Numbered from the stretch's first letter, positions 25,427 to 35,178 are shown. The stretch is DNA of 35,760 nt from Baaleninema simplex PCC 7105 (GCF_000332355.1 NZ_KB235958.1:1452890-1488649), one strand, 5' to 3'. Notes: a model not told the origin generated them from the letters alone. Numbers and translations are program-made.

Positions 25427-26410
25427 ATGACTAAGATCGACGATATGGAGCTATTTGTGCGAGTCGTCAAAGCTGGCGGATTAGCCGCCGCCGGTCGCCA
25501 GCTCGGTCTTTCACCCGCCAGTATGACCGCACGCCTCAAAGCCCTAGAAGCTCGCTATGCCACTTGCCTGCTCAACCGCAACACCCGCAGCATTTCCCTG
25601 ACTGATGCAGGACATCGTTTCTACGAAGCCTGTTTGCGAGTTTTAGCGGCGATCGCAGAAGCCGAAGCGACCTTTGAGGTGGGAAAACCAGAGCTTTCTG
25701 GGCAGTTGCGCGTCACCGCTCCTTCCGACTTCGGCCGTCAGTTTGTAGCGCCAGCCTTAGCTGACTTTGTATGCGAACATCCCAAGGTCGTTCCTTATCT
25801 GCTTCTATCCGAACACGCGGTCGATTTAATTGCTGAAGGCTTTGACTTGGGGGTTCGTTTGGGAAATTTACCCGATAGCAACTTAATGATGCGATCTCTG
25901 ACTACAGAGAACCGACGCGTAGTTTGTGCTTCGCCCAAATATTTAGAAAAATATGGAATTCCACAACAACCTCAAGACTTAAAACACCATCGCTGTCTCG
26001 TCATGGAACGCTTGGGCGAAAAATTCGATCGATGGTGCTTTAAAAAAGAGTCGAGTTCCCCAGCAATTTCAACGACGGTCGAAGTCCAGGCAGCTCTCAT
26101 CGGTGGAGATGGCGCCATCGTGCGACAGTGGGCGTTAGCCGGTGCAGGAATTGCCCTAAAATCGTTTTGGGACATCAAACGAGATCTCGACGCCGGACGC
26201 TTAATCGTACTGTTCGATGACTATATCGTGGGTGCATATAGCGGCGACGATCGCACCGTAGGATTACAGCTTGTCTACCCGAGTCGAAAATATCTCCCCA
26301 GACAAGTCGCGGGTTTCATGGAATATTTCGCCCAATACATTCACCATCGGGGTCGTCGTGCGAGTAACTGCGCCGCCGCCGACGCCGGAAGCGGTTTGGC
26401 AAACCAATAG
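25427..26410 (+). CDS. LysR family transcriptional regulator
   Basis: A 327-residue LysR-type regulator. The winged helix-turn-helix (residues 5-64) reads MELFVRVVKAGGLAAAGRQLGLSPASMTARLKALE, then LLNRNTRSISLTDAG. The effector-binding domain covers about 92-300, with LRVTAPSDFGRQF, DLGVRLGNLPDS and GDGAIVRQWALAGAGIAL. Members near this group often control neighbouring oxidoreductases in response to small molecules, which fits the divergent dehydrogenase gene. The C-terminal tail (HHRGRRASNCAAADAGSG) overlaps the 3' end of the CHASE2-GGDEF-EAL gene on the other strand by 70 bases, so the last about 23 residues are constrained by both genes. Confidence 0.95.
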   Translation: MTKIDDMELFVRVVKAGGLAAAGRQLGLSPASMTARLKALEARYATCLLNRNTRSISLTDAGHRFYEACLRVLAAIAEAEATFEVGKPELSGQLRVTAPSDFGRQFVAPALADFVCEHPKVVPYLLLSEHAVDLIAEGFDLGVRLGNLPDSNLMMRSLTTENRRVVCASPKYLEKYGIPQQPQDLKHHRCLVMERLGEKFDRWCFKKESSSPAISTTVEVQAALIGGDGAIVRQWALAGAGIALKSFWDIKRDLDAGRLIVLFDDYIVGAYSGDDRTVGLQLVYPSRKYLPRQVAGFMEYFAQYIHHRGRRASNCAAADAGSGLANQ

Positions 26411-29013
26411 CCTTGACCGTAATCGCAGCCAAGTTCGCGCAAGTGTGCCAAATCTTCGGGAGTTTCGATCCCTTCGGCGATCGCGTCCATTCCCAAGGTA
26501 TGAGCTAAGGTCACGATCGTCCGAACGATTTCGCGATCTTCGCGAGAATTTTCCATCCGTTGCACGAACGACCGATCGATTTTCAACGTATCGACCGGAA
26601 AACGATTGAGATAGCTCAAAGACGAATAGCCCGTTCCGAAATCGTCGATGCTCAACTTGACCTTCAACGCTTTGAGACGCTCCAAAACGGCGATCGTCGC
26701 TTTGACATCCTCCATCGCCACACTTTCAGTAATTTCCAACTTCAACCACTGAGGCTTCAAGCGGGTGCGCGAGAGAATCTCGGCAATGCGCTCGACCAAA
26801 TCCGGCGATTGCAACTGCTTCCCCGACAAATTCACGCTCACCTGCAAGCGATGGCGACTGGGAAATTGCCGCTGCCACAGACGAGTTTGCGAACAGGCGC
26901 GATCGAGAACCCACGCCCCTAACGGCACGATCGATCCGATTTCTTCAGTGACGGGAATAAACTGCCCTGGCGGCACCAAACCGCGAAGCGGATGCTGCCA
27001 GCGCACTAACGCTTCAAACCCGGAAATTTTTCCCGACGACAGCCGGACTAGAGGTTGGTAGTATACCCGAAACGTCTCCCCGAGTTCCGAGTGCGGCAAA
27101 TTGGAATCCTCTTTTTCGTGCCAGTGAGCTTGTTCGACGGGGGTGGCGAATACCTGAGAATGAGCCATCGACTCGCGCAGGTCGATTTCGAGTTGAAACC
27201 GAGCCACGGCTTGGGCTTGGAAGGCGGGATCGAACACTTCTGGATAGACGTTGTTGCCAGCTTTCGCGCGGTACATGGCGGTGTGGGCGTCTTCGATCGG
27301 ATCGCGGTCTCCGGGCAACCCCAGGGCCAGACCGATACTCGAGGTGAGAAATAGGGGCTGTCCGTTCTCGAGGAAAAACGGCCGTTTGAGCTTGCGGCGC
27401 ACTTGCAGCGCCACGTCCATGAGGGTGTCGAGATCGGCGACATCGTGAAGAACCATCGCGAACTCATCGGGGCCGACTCGGGCCAAAAGGTCGGTTTGTG
27501 ACAAACAGCTTTTCAGGCGTCCGGTCACCTCTACTAAGACGAAATCGCCAACGGTCGATCCCAAACAGTCGTTGACCGCCTTGAAGCGATCGAGGTCGAG
27601 ATAGATCGCCCCCACCTGGCTACCGTTGCAGGACGAGCGGACGTGTTGGAGTCGCCGCCACAGACAGATGCGATTGTACAACAGCGTCCGATTGGGTAAG
27701 CCCGTAAGTCGATCGTGGAGAACATCGTCGAGCAGTCGATAGGCGAGGGTCGCGGCTGCCGCAACGAGGAAGCCCATACGTGGCCAGGCGATGGGTATCC
27801 ACCACGCAGCGGCAAAAAATCCCAGTTCCAGCAGCCACAAACCCGCGAGGGCGGCGACGATCGCCCCGGCTAGATACCAAGGACGGCGCACCCGCCACGC
27901 CAACCCCGTTCCGAGGAGAATCCACGCCCAAACCCAGAGTGCTTCGAGCCAGTCGGGAGCATACCGCCAGGGACGACGATCGCCTTGCGCGATCGCCACG
28001 AGATGTCGCACCATCTGGGCGTGCAGTTCGACGCCGGGCATTTTGACCGCAGCACTGTCGTTTTCCATCTCGCTGAAAGGGGTGGCGAACAAATCCCGCA
28101 AACTCGGCGCGATCGAGCCTATCAACACCACGCGATCGCGAATGGCTTGTGGGTCGATGCGATCGTTCAACAGGTCGTCTAGAGAAATCGTGGGAACCGA
28201 ACCCGTAGGGGTGCGATAGTCGAGTAGGATCTGATAGCCGGAAGGGTCGATGTTGCGGTAGCCTCCAGCCGTGCGATCGAGAGGAACGAGGGTAGTTTTG
28301 CCCAACCGAATGCTATCAGAAACAGACGAGCCGTTTTCCGGCGCGATACCGTCAGGTTGTAAGTAGCGAAAGGCCAGGCGAGAGGCGAGGGAAAACAGCA
28401 ACTCGCCTTCGGAATCCGTGGCAAACAACAGTTGACGACGGACGACGCCATCGCGATCGAGCGGCACTTCGTTAAACCCCACGCGATCGGGAGGAACGGT
28501 TTCCGGGGCGGGCGTCCCTCCGTGTTCCGGTGTCGCAATACTGCGAATCGCTATGACGTTAGGAGCGTCGAGTTGTGTGTCGAGGGCGATCGCCCCCTCA
28601 CCGACCGCTACGCTCCGATAGAGATCGAGACCGATGGCGCGGGGACTGTGGCGTTGCAGGCGCTCGATCGCTTCGGCCAGCATTGCATCGGAGAGCGGCC
28701 ATTGATATTCCGTTAAATCTGTTTCCGTGACGGCAACGATCGTAACCAGCGAAGGGGTTGACGGATGGCTGCGCCGACGCACGGCGCGATCGAAGGCCAA
28801 CCGTTCGGCCCGCTCGAACGCTCCTCCCGCCTGGGCCAGACCCACCGAAACGGTAACGGCGAGATGAACGATCGCCACAGAGGGTTTGACACCGAGAAAT
28901 GAAGCCTTCAGAGCAGAGTTCTTCGAGATATATCGAGCGATCGTAGACCGTAACGTCCGAACTGTATCGCGCAACCTAGGCATCGAGCATTGCGTTCGTA
29001 GACAAATTAGCAA
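26341..29013 (-). CDS. CHASE2 - (degenerate GGDEF) - EAL cyclic-di-GMP protein
   Basis: An 890-residue membrane signalling protein. TM1 is at about 45-62. The extracytoplasmic CHASE2 sensor domain covers about 65-350 (VAVTETDL, RAIGLDLY, VVLIGSIAPSLRDLFATPFS). Two to three membrane helices follow at about 358-427, then GGDEF (about 436-595) and EAL (about 645-880). The GGDEF signature is GPDEF (514-518), so diguanylate cyclase activity is doubtful, and no RxxD inhibitory site is seen. The EAL domain keeps EAL (667-669), Glu760 in KLEITES, DDFGTGYSS (790-798), Lys811 and EGIE (847-850), so a c-di-GMP phosphodiesterase is likely. The start could also be the ATG at 28983. Unlike its neighbours it is not in an obvious operon. 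Confidence 0.93.
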   Translation of the reverse strand: MLICLRTQCSMPRLRDTVRTLRSTIARYISKNSALKASFLGVKPSVAIVHLAVTVSVGLAQAGGAFERAERLAFDRAVRRRSHPSTPSLVTIVAVTETDLTEYQWPLSDAMLAEAIERLQRHSPRAIGLDLYRSVAVGEGAIALDTQLDAPNVIAIRSIATPEHGGTPAPETVPPDRVGFNEVPLDRDGVVRRQLLFATDSEGELLFSLASRLAFRYLQPDGIAPENGSSVSDSIRLGKTTLVPLDRTAGGYRNIDPSGYQILLDYRTPTGSVPTISLDDLLNDRIDPQAIRDRVVLIGSIAPSLRDLFATPFSEMENDSAAVKMPGVELHAQMVRHLVAIAQGDRRPWRYAPDWLEALWVWAWILLGTGLAWRVRRPWYLAGAIVAALAGLWLLELGFFAAAWWIPIAWPRMGFLVAAAATLAYRLLDDVLHDRLTGLPNRTLLYNRICLWRRLQHVRSSCNGSQVGAIYLDLDRFKAVNDCLGSTVGDFVLVEVTGRLKSCLSQTDLLARVGPDEFAMVLHDVADLDTLMDVALQVRRKLKRPFFLENGQPLFLTSSIGLALGLPGDRDPIEDAHTAMYRAKAGNNVYPEVFDPAFQAQAVARFQLEIDLRESMAHSQVFATPVEQAHWHEKEDSNLPHSELGETFRVYYQPLVRLSSGKISGFEALVRWQHPLRGLVPPGQFIPVTEEIGSIVPLGAWVLDRACSQTRLWQRQFPSRHRLQVSVNLSGKQLQSPDLVERIAEILSRTRLKPQWLKLEITESVAMEDVKATIAVLERLKALKVKLSIDDFGTGYSSLSYLNRFPVDTLKIDRSFVQRMENSREDREIVRTIVTLAHTLGMDAIAEGIETPEDLAHLRELGCDYGQGYWFAKPLPASAAAQLLARRPRW

Positions 29014-29204
29014 CAGAGGTAGACGAACCCCACCGAGACGCGCCTCGACTTGAAAAAACGCCGATCGGTTCGAGAGTCGGCGTGCGATATTTCCAAGCGG
29101 ACAAACTTCAGTAGAGGACTAACCCACGGCGATCGTCGCAGGAATTTGTTGTTACTGTATCACTGGTTCTTTCCCGAGGGTTAGAGAGGTCAACCCCTCG
29201 CGAC

Positions 29205-32171
29205 CTAGAAAGAAAAATCCTCCGTTCCCAACTGGTCGAACGCTACATTCTGTACGATCGCCAGTACGGTATCCGTATTGACAATTTTAACGAAGGTGTC
29301 GTTGCCATTCGGTTGTAAAACGATATCTTCGGGTTGAAAGTTCCCGAGAGAGAGATCGATTTCATCTTCTCCAGACGTAAAATCGCCAATAGTATCGATC
29401 GATCCGTCGTTGACAATAATAAATCGATCTTCGCCGTCGCCTCCGATAAGAACGTCGTTCCCGAGATCCCCTTTAAGCCAGTCGTTTCCGCCTGCCCCGA
29501 AGAGAATATCGTCGTTTTGACCGCCGAAGAGGGAATCGTCCCCCCGCGAACCGTCGAGAATGTCGTTGTCCTGGTTCCCGAAGAGTAAATCGTTACCGTC
29601 TCCCCCCTGTACAGTATCGATTCCGACTTCGCCCGCCATAACGTCGTCGCCGAAATTCCCCGTCAGAATATCGTTGTCCTTGCCACCGAGAATCGTATCG
29701 GCCCCTTCTCCTCCATCGAGGCGATCGAACCCGCCGTTGCCGAACATCAAATCGTTGCCGAGTCCTCCTTGTAGCGTATCGTCGCCAAACTCTCCCGCCA
29801 TAGCGTCGTCGCCGTCGCCCCCATCGAGAAAGTCGTTCTCCGCTCCGGCAAACATCAGATCGTTGCCGAGTTCTCCCCGTAGAAAGTCGTTCCCGGCATT
29901 TCCGAACAACTGATCGTCACCCTCTGCACCGTAGAGGTTATCGTCTCCTGCCAAACCGGACATGATGTCTTTGGCGGGTTTTCCTTGCAGGGTATTTGGA
30001 AACTCGTCTCCAAACACCACATTTTCGCCAGTTTCGTTTTCCCCTTCGCGAGTATCGACGGTGACGTTGGGACTTGGGGGTTGAATCGGGGGAATGACAG
30101 TGATGCTGTCCCGGTTCCCGTTGGGGTTTGGTTCGACAGGAGTTTCCGGTTGTGGAATTTCTACCTCGTCGGCGACTAGAACTGTAACCGTCGCCGTGTC
30201 CCGGTTGCCATCGACATCTTCGAGGGTGTATTCAAAGAAATCGAAGCCTTCAAAATCCTCGGCGGGGGTAAACACGAGGAGGTTACCGTCTTGGGTAATC
30301 GCGCCACCGTTAATTCCGGTACTGTCGAAACTGGCGATCGATACGGAGCTGAACAAGTTATCGTTGGCCAGAACGTCGATGGCGATCGCGCGGTTCGTTT
30401 GCGTGCGGGGGTCGTCGTCGATGGCATCGGCGGGGTTGATGACGACCGCTGCCGTATCGGTTCCGCCGAATTTGTCTTCGATGGTGTACTCGAAGCGATC
30501 GGGTCCGTTGTACCCGGCCGGTGGTGTATAGCGAACTTTATCGTCGCTGGGGTCGGCGGTGTTGTTGGTAATAATGCTGACCGTTCCGCCGTTTTTGGAC
30601 GTTCCATCAAAGGTTTTTACACCGATCTCGTCGCCGAGAGTAGTGTCTGGGTCGCTATCGTTGGTGAGGATATCCACTGCGACAGACTGGCTGTCACCTC
30701 CGGTAAAGGCGATATCGTCTCGGGCAACCGGTGGCGCATTGACAGTAACGGTAACGGTAGCAGTATCGCTACTGGCGGCATCGGTGATTTTGTACGTGAA
30801 GGTATCTTCGCCGAGAAATCCAGAAGGAGCGCGGTACACGAGCCGATCGCCGTCGCGCGTAATGCTGCCAATGTTAGCAGAGGTGCTGTCGAAGGAAAAG
30901 AGAACGAAATCGTCGCCGTCTGGGTCGATGTCGTTTTCCAGTATGGCGATCGCGACCGATTGTCCCGTTAACACGTCCGCCTCGTCGTCTAGGGCGTTGA
31001 GGGTGTCGTTACTGCCCGTCACGGTGATGGTAACGGTTCCGGTCGCTGACGCGTTGTCGTCGTCTTTAACGGTGTAGGTAAAGCTGTCAGTAATGCTTTG
31101 ACCCGAGGCGAGGGCTTGTAGGTCGGCGGCGTTTGTCGGATCGTAGGTGTAGTTGCCGCTGGCGTCGATCGTGACTTTAGCGCCTTTGCTGCTTTCTAAA
31201 TCCGTTACGGCTTCAAAGCTGAGATTGCTGCTGATGTCATCGATATCTGATACGGCTGAGGCCAGCGATCCGCTGAACGGTGCGTCTTCGTCGGTCGTTC
31301 CCACATCGACATTAGAAGCTGTAGGCGCGTCGTTAACAGCGTTGACGGTAACTGTAAACGCATTGCTATCGTCGCTGTTAAGATCGTTGTCTAACGCGCG
31401 AACGATCAGATTGGCCGCGCCCGAGGCGTCAGCTACATAATTTAGCGTTAACGTACCTCCACTGACAGACGTTGTCACCAGCGAAGAATTATTATTTTGA
31501 ACGGCATAGGTCAGCGTGTTAGCGGGCTGATCGGCATCGCTGAAGAATGCAGTCAGATCTAGGGTGGTGTTGGATGCGTCTTCGTCAACTGTAACGTTGC
31601 TAATGGTTCCCGAAAATACTGGGGAGGCGAGGACGTGAGAATAGTTGGCTTGCTGTTGTTTGTCGAAAGCGATCGCAATATCGTTCTGGGTGGAAGTCCG
31701 AACCTCGAGTTCCCAATTCCCGCCGAGGGCGTCGCATCCGGTGAGGGTGGTCGAGGCGGCGATGTCGGCTTGGGTGAGGCGGTGGAGTTTTTCGATGAAT
31801 TCGGCACCCGCGTCGCCAGCCGCCACTTGGCAACCGTAGAACGCGATGGAAAAGTTGGGGCGTCTTCGTCCGTCGTGGGTTGCGCCCCACCGTCTAATGC
31901 GATCGCCGTACTGGGAAAGCGTCTCGAGATTCAGTCGAGCGTTTCCGAGGAACGAGCAGCCCGGTTTCCCGTGAGAGACGACGTGCAGTTGAGTGACGTG
32001 GGGACGCTGGGCTAGGGCATCATCGATATAGGCGATTCCATCGCGATCGCGCGGTAAGACGATCGCCTCGGCTTGGGGAACTAGACCTTTGAGGAGTCGA
32101 TCGACATCCATTACCCCTGCATCGATCGCGACGAGCAGGGGGCGGCGGGCAGAGGGGGAAGACTGAAGCAT
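29205..32171 (-). CDS. Secreted DUF4347 / cadherin-like / RTX calcium-binding repeat protein
   Basis: A large acidic exported protein (988 residues from the ATG at 32171; a GTG at 32207 would add 12). The N-terminal DUF4347 domain (about 10-180) contains LLVAIDAGVMDV, QLHVVSHGKPG and IAFYGCQVAAGDAGAEFIEKL. Several cadherin-like/Ig-like repeats follow (about 180-690), with VDEDA, NDAP, NDIDPDGDDF, FTYKITDAASSDTATVTV motifs. The C-terminal third (about 725-940) holds RTX nonapeptides of the GGxGxDxLxG form (GLAGDDNLYGAEGDDQLFG), which bind calcium. The end GNDTFVKI...FSF is a type I secretion-like tail. No Sec signal is seen. Such proteins are exported by type I secretion to the surface or matrix, often in adhesion or motility. 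Confidence 0.93.
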   Translation of the reverse strand: MLQSSPSARRPLLVAIDAGVMDVDRLLKGLVPQAEAIVLPRDRDGIAYIDDALAQRPHVTQLHVVSHGKPGCSFLGNARLNLETLSQYGDRIRRWGATHDGRRRPNFSIAFYGCQVAAGDAGAEFIEKLHRLTQADIAASTTLTGCDALGGNWELEVRTSTQNDIAIAFDKQQQANYSHVLASPVFSGTISNVTVDEDASNTTLDLTAFFSDADQPANTLTYAVQNNNSSLVTTSVSGGTLTLNYVADASGAANLIVRALDNDLNSDDSNAFTVTVNAVNDAPTASNVDVGTTDEDAPFSGSLASAVSDIDDISSNLSFEAVTDLESSKGAKVTIDASGNYTYDPTNAADLQALASGQSITDSFTYTVKDDDNASATGTVTITVTGSNDTLNALDDEADVLTGQSVAIAILENDIDPDGDDFVLFSFDSTSANIGSITRDGDRLVYRAPSGFLGEDTFTYKITDAASSDTATVTVTVNAPPVARDDIAFTGGDSQSVAVDILTNDSDPDTTLGDEIGVKTFDGTSKNGGTVSIITNNTADPSDDKVRYTPPAGYNGPDRFEYTIEDKFGGTDTAAVVINPADAIDDDPRTQTNRAIAIDVLANDNLFSSVSIASFDSTGINGGAITQDGNLLVFTPAEDFEGFDFFEYTLEDVDGNRDTATVTVLVADEVEIPQPETPVEPNPNGNRDSITVIPPIQPPSPNVTVDTREGENETGENVVFGDEFPNTLQGKPAKDIMSGLAGDDNLYGAEGDDQLFGNAGNDFLRGELGNDLMFAGAENDFLDGGDGDDAMAGEFGDDTLQGGLGNDLMFGNGGFDRLDGGEGADTILGGKDNDILTGNFGDDVMAGEVGIDTVQGGDGNDLLFGNQDNDILDGSRGDDSLFGGQNDDILFGAGGNDWLKGDLGNDVLIGGDGEDRFIIVNDGSIDTIGDFTSGEDEIDLSLGNFQPEDIVLQPNGNDTFVKIVNTDTVLAIVQNVAFDQLGTEDFSF

Positions 32172-32402
32172 GGAAACTTTCTGGGTGAAACGATGGTACG
32201 ACCTCACCGACTCGAGATAGATCGAGTCGATTTCGCGCGTTCTACCTCTCTACTGTAATGAATCTCGATCGCGTGAAAAGTTCCCGAAACCTCGTTAAGA
32301 AGTATGTCGAAGCCTCCTGTGGAGACGCTTCAGAAGGAACACAACGACAGTTCGCTTCCCCGACGGTTCGATCTGAGGCTTTTCGACACCAAACGTCTCG
32401 CT

Positions 32403-33551
32403 TTAACGCAATGCTTCGAGTCGATCTCGGACTTCTCGAGCTAAGTCGCTGTTTCCCTGTCCTTCGTACAGTTGTAGGGCGGTTTCTAATTCGGCGATCG
32501 CCTCGTCAGTTCGCCCTCGCTCTTGCAGCGTCAACCCGAGAAGATGGTGTGCTTCGGCTAAGTCGTCATCGACTGCAACGGCTTGACGGAAGGCGATAAT
32601 CGCGTTGAGGCTGTCGTCCCGTTCGAGATAGAGTTTACCGAGTTCGAGATGGATGTCCGCTCGCTCGTCGTAGAGTGCCGAAGCCCGTCGGTACAAGTCG
32701 AAGGCGCGATCGCGGTTTCCACGGTCGAGTAACAGTCGCCCCACTTCAAATAACAGTTCGCCGTTGCGCGGTTCGAGTTCGATGGCGCGATCGAACGCTG
32801 CGATCGCTTCCTCGACGCGATCGGTGTTGAGTAACGCCACGCCAAGGTTTACCTGAATGCGCCCTTCGTTGGGAGCGAGGTTAGCAGCTTTTCGCAACGC
32901 CGAAATCGCTTCGTCGTACTGCTCTAAATGTAACAGGGTCGAACCGATGGATTCGTGAACTCGCCAATTGTCGTCGGTGAGCGCAGCAGCCCGACGGTAG
33001 GCGTTTAAAGCGCCGTCGTAGTTCCCTTGTCGATACCGCACGACACCGAGTCCGAAGAAAGCGTTGGCGTTGCGATCGTTGAGTTCGGTCGCGGCTTCGT
33101 ATTCGGTCTCGGCTTCAGCATCGTTTCCAGCATTGGCTAAGGCATAGGCCAAAGCGTAATGGAATTCTGCCACGTTCGGCTCGAGGTCGAGGGCTTGTCG
33201 GTACGCTTCGACGGCCGCCTCGAAATTTCCCTGTTGGGCTTCTAAATACCCGATCGCTGAAAAAATCCGAGGGTTGGCGTCGTCTAAACTGGCTGCTTCG
33301 CGATAGCGCACCAACGCCTCTGAAAAATCTCCGGTTTCGACGAGATCGCGACCTTCGGCTAAAAGTTGGTTCACGTCTTCGGACGCTTCTGAGTTTTCAG
33401 CTTGTTTGAACGTCGCAATCGGGGAACTGATACGGACGACATTTCTCTCGAGTTCGACGAGGGGACGGCCGTAAGCGGGAACGCCGAGTTCGGACGCGCT
33501 CGCAATCAGAGCGATCGCAGCGATGGATAGAGATTTGTGCAATGAGAACAT
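32403..33551 (-). CDS. TPR-repeat protein with signal peptide
   Basis: A 382-residue protein. The start ATG at 33551 gives MFSLHKSLSIAAIALIASASE, a signal peptide with a probable cleavage near residue 27 (PAYG), followed by a short linker. Upstream in-frame codons to 33866 encode a low-quality Arg/Ser-rich sequence that overlaps the next gene and were rejected. Tetratricopeptide repeats fill about residues 60-370 with the normal 34-residue period (ALVRYREAASLDDANPRIF, AVEAYRQALDLEPNVAEFH, AIAAFDRAIELEPRNGELL). The protein is likely periplasmic or outer-membrane associated and works as a scaffold. I see no second domain. The neighbour to the right is a hypothetical in the same direction with a 178-base gap. 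Confidence 0.9.
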   Translation of the reverse strand: MFSLHKSLSIAAIALIASASELGVPAYGRPLVELERNVVRISSPIATFKQAENSEASEDVNQLLAEGRDLVETGDFSEALVRYREAASLDDANPRIFSAIGYLEAQQGNFEAAVEAYRQALDLEPNVAEFHYALAYALANAGNDAEAETEYEAATELNDRNANAFFGLGVVRYRQGNYDGALNAYRRAAALTDDNWRVHESIGSTLLHLEQYDEAISALRKAANLAPNEGRIQVNLGVALLNTDRVEEAIAAFDRAIELEPRNGELLFEVGRLLLDRGNRDRAFDLYRRASALYDERADIHLELGKLYLERDDSLNAIIAFRQAVAVDDDLAEAHHLLGLTLQERGRTDEAIAELETALQLYEGQGNSDLAREVRDRLEALR

Positions 33552-33729
33552 ATGTGACTTCAATAGAGGAAACGAACGCTTGGAAACACGACGACAGGAG
33601 CGCGATATCGATACTCTATGGCCTGACCTGCCGTACGCGGAGCCATTAAATGTTATACCCCGATCGCTTCTCGGGTTACGGACGATTTCCCTGAAACTGG
33701 CGATCGTTACCGTTTCGTTTCGGTTGGGT

Positions 33730-34158
33730 TCACGGTTCGATTTGCGCCCCCATGCGCTGTTCGAGGCGATCGAGTAACGTATCGACATCGGCGTCTGCTT
33801 CCTCGAAACAGTCCGGCGGCGTCGGCTGCGGTTGGTATTGCACCGCTTGAATTTGGCCGTTTCCAATGGCGATGAGAAGCACTTCGATTTCGGGATTGTG
33901 ATTGTCTACGACTCCCATCATCTCCCGCAGGCGGTTATCGACTTTTTGGTTGAGGGCTTCTAGGGCGTCCCGAGTGCAGGTGATGAAATGGGGTTTCGGG
34001 GCGATGTCGATGCCTAAATATTCGTTACTGTCGGGGTTGCGTTGGTGCAAACCCCAAGCTAAGGCGGCGATTTCGAGAGTGTTGGCTTTGACGAAGCGAT
34101 CGAGTTGCTCTCGCCATTTGCGATCTTCAGCGTTCTGGGGGGGGGTTCCCGGTCTCAT
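33730..34158 (-). CDS. Conserved cyanobacterial hypothetical protein
   Basis: A 142-residue soluble protein I cannot assign to a named family. The beginning RPGTPPQNAEDRKWREQLDRF is followed by a compact alpha/beta core (YLGIDIAPKPHFITC, LLIAIGNGQIQAVQY) and an acidic helix (EADADVDTLLDRLEQRM). The start ATG lies 12 bases upstream of a run of nine C (34137-34145 on this strand of the gene), which encodes TPP and could slip. No strong ribosome-binding site is seen. The gap to the methyltransferase gene upstream is 91 bases. Confidence 0.8.
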   Translation of the reverse strand: MRPGTPPQNAEDRKWREQLDRFVKANTLEIAALAWGLHQRNPDSNEYLGIDIAPKPHFITCTRDALEALNQKVDNRLREMMGVVDNHNPEIEVLLIAIGNGQIQAVQYQPQPTPPDCFEEADADVDTLLDRLEQRMGAQIEP

Positions 34159-34249
34159 AACAGTTGGCTTTCGTGTGTTCTACTCGGATTTAGGACGATT
34201 CGTGAATGGCTGCGATCGAACCGTTTGACTGTCCTATCATCTCATTTTG

Positions 34250-34915
34250 TTAACGTCCGTTGCACCCGGCTCGCTGGGCAGTCCAATGGCGATCGGAGGT
34301 CATTTTAACGGAAACGTCGTTCAATCCCGCTTGGTTCAATAATTCGATGATTTCTTCGACGGTAAACGCCGCGCAGAGGGAATCCCGAAATAGTTGGGTT
34401 TGATGCGTGTCGTAGTCCGAACCGATACTCGCGACGAGGCGATCGACGATCGCTTCGTTCTCGGGGCGATACAAATCCCGCACGAACAGTCCGCCGCTCG
34501 GTTTGAGAACGCGGGCGATTTCTTGAAAGCAGGGAACCGGATCGCTGAGATGGTGAACGACGCTGTTGGAGACGACGAAATCGAAGCTGTTGTCGTCGTA
34601 GGGCAGTTGTTTGGCATCGAGGTATTCTAAACTGATGCGATCGCTCAACTCGGCATTGTTGACGTGCTGCTGACCCAGTTTCAACATATTTTGCGATAAG
34701 TCGATGCCGACAATTTGCCACTGGGGTTTTCGCTGCGCCATCAACACTGGAATTCTCGCCGTTCCCGTTCCTAAATCGAGAACGAGTCCGGATTCGGGAC
34801 CGATGGTGATCGCGTCTTCGACAAAGACGGTATTGACTTCGGTGAAGTCCATTGCATCGTAGGCGACGGATTCTTCCCAAGTATCCATGACTTCGGGTTC
34901 GAGGATTCGTTTCAC
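34250..34915 (-). CDS. Class I SAM-dependent methyltransferase
   Basis: A 221-residue methyltransferase of the UbiE-like class I fold. From the GTG start at 34915, motif I is LVLDLGTGTAR (about 45-54), motif II is IVGIDLSQNMLKLG, and motif III/post regions are LPYDDNSFDFVVSNSVVHHL and EIARVLKPSGGLFVRDL. The more upstream ATG at 34960 would add 15 residues (KNLYVLCGK...) that do not fit the family, so I prefer GTG. The ending RHWTAQRAGCNGR is short. The substrate cannot be predicted. It is followed by the hypothetical gene on the same strand. Confidence 0.9.
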   Translation of the reverse strand: MKRILEPEVMDTWEESVAYDAMDFTEVNTVFVEDAITIGPESGLVLDLGTGTARIPVLMAQRKPQWQIVGIDLSQNMLKLGQQHVNNAELSDRISLEYLDAKQLPYDDNSFDFVVSNSVVHHLSDPVPCFQEIARVLKPSGGLFVRDLYRPENEAIVDRLVASIGSDYDTHQTQLFRDSLCAAFTVEEIIELLNQAGLNDVSVKMTSDRHWTAQRAGCNGR

Positions 34916-35145
34916 GATTGTTTTACCACAGAGAACATAGAGATTTTTTTGTAAAAACACACATTTTTTAATTTAGTAATATACCATAAAACAGTATTTT
35001 TTGTATAACATTAATAGGCGTTTTTAGCTTTCAAACAAAAAATAAAAATTAATCTTTTTAAAGATATCTTTAAAAATACAAAAATGAAATAATTCGTGAA
35101 AATCTTTCTGTTTAAAATGCCTTTATAGCTGAGTAGTCGATCTCC

Positions 35146-35178
35146 AGATCCCCGGCATCTCCAAGATGCCGGGGATCT
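35146..35178. repeat. Perfect 15-bp-stem hairpin, copy 2
   Basis: The same 33-base palindrome as 15403-15435, with the loop CCA (the complement of TGG), so it is effectively the same element in the opposite orientation. It lies in the AT-rich spacer with no gene on the left strand to terminate closer than the methyltransferase start. Confidence 0.9.

Noticed and set aside
33552-33866. N-terminal extension of the TPR protein up to 33866
   Set aside because: The extension is Arg/Ser-rich, overlaps the next gene and puts the signal peptide more than 100 residues inside. The ATG at 33551 is the natural start.
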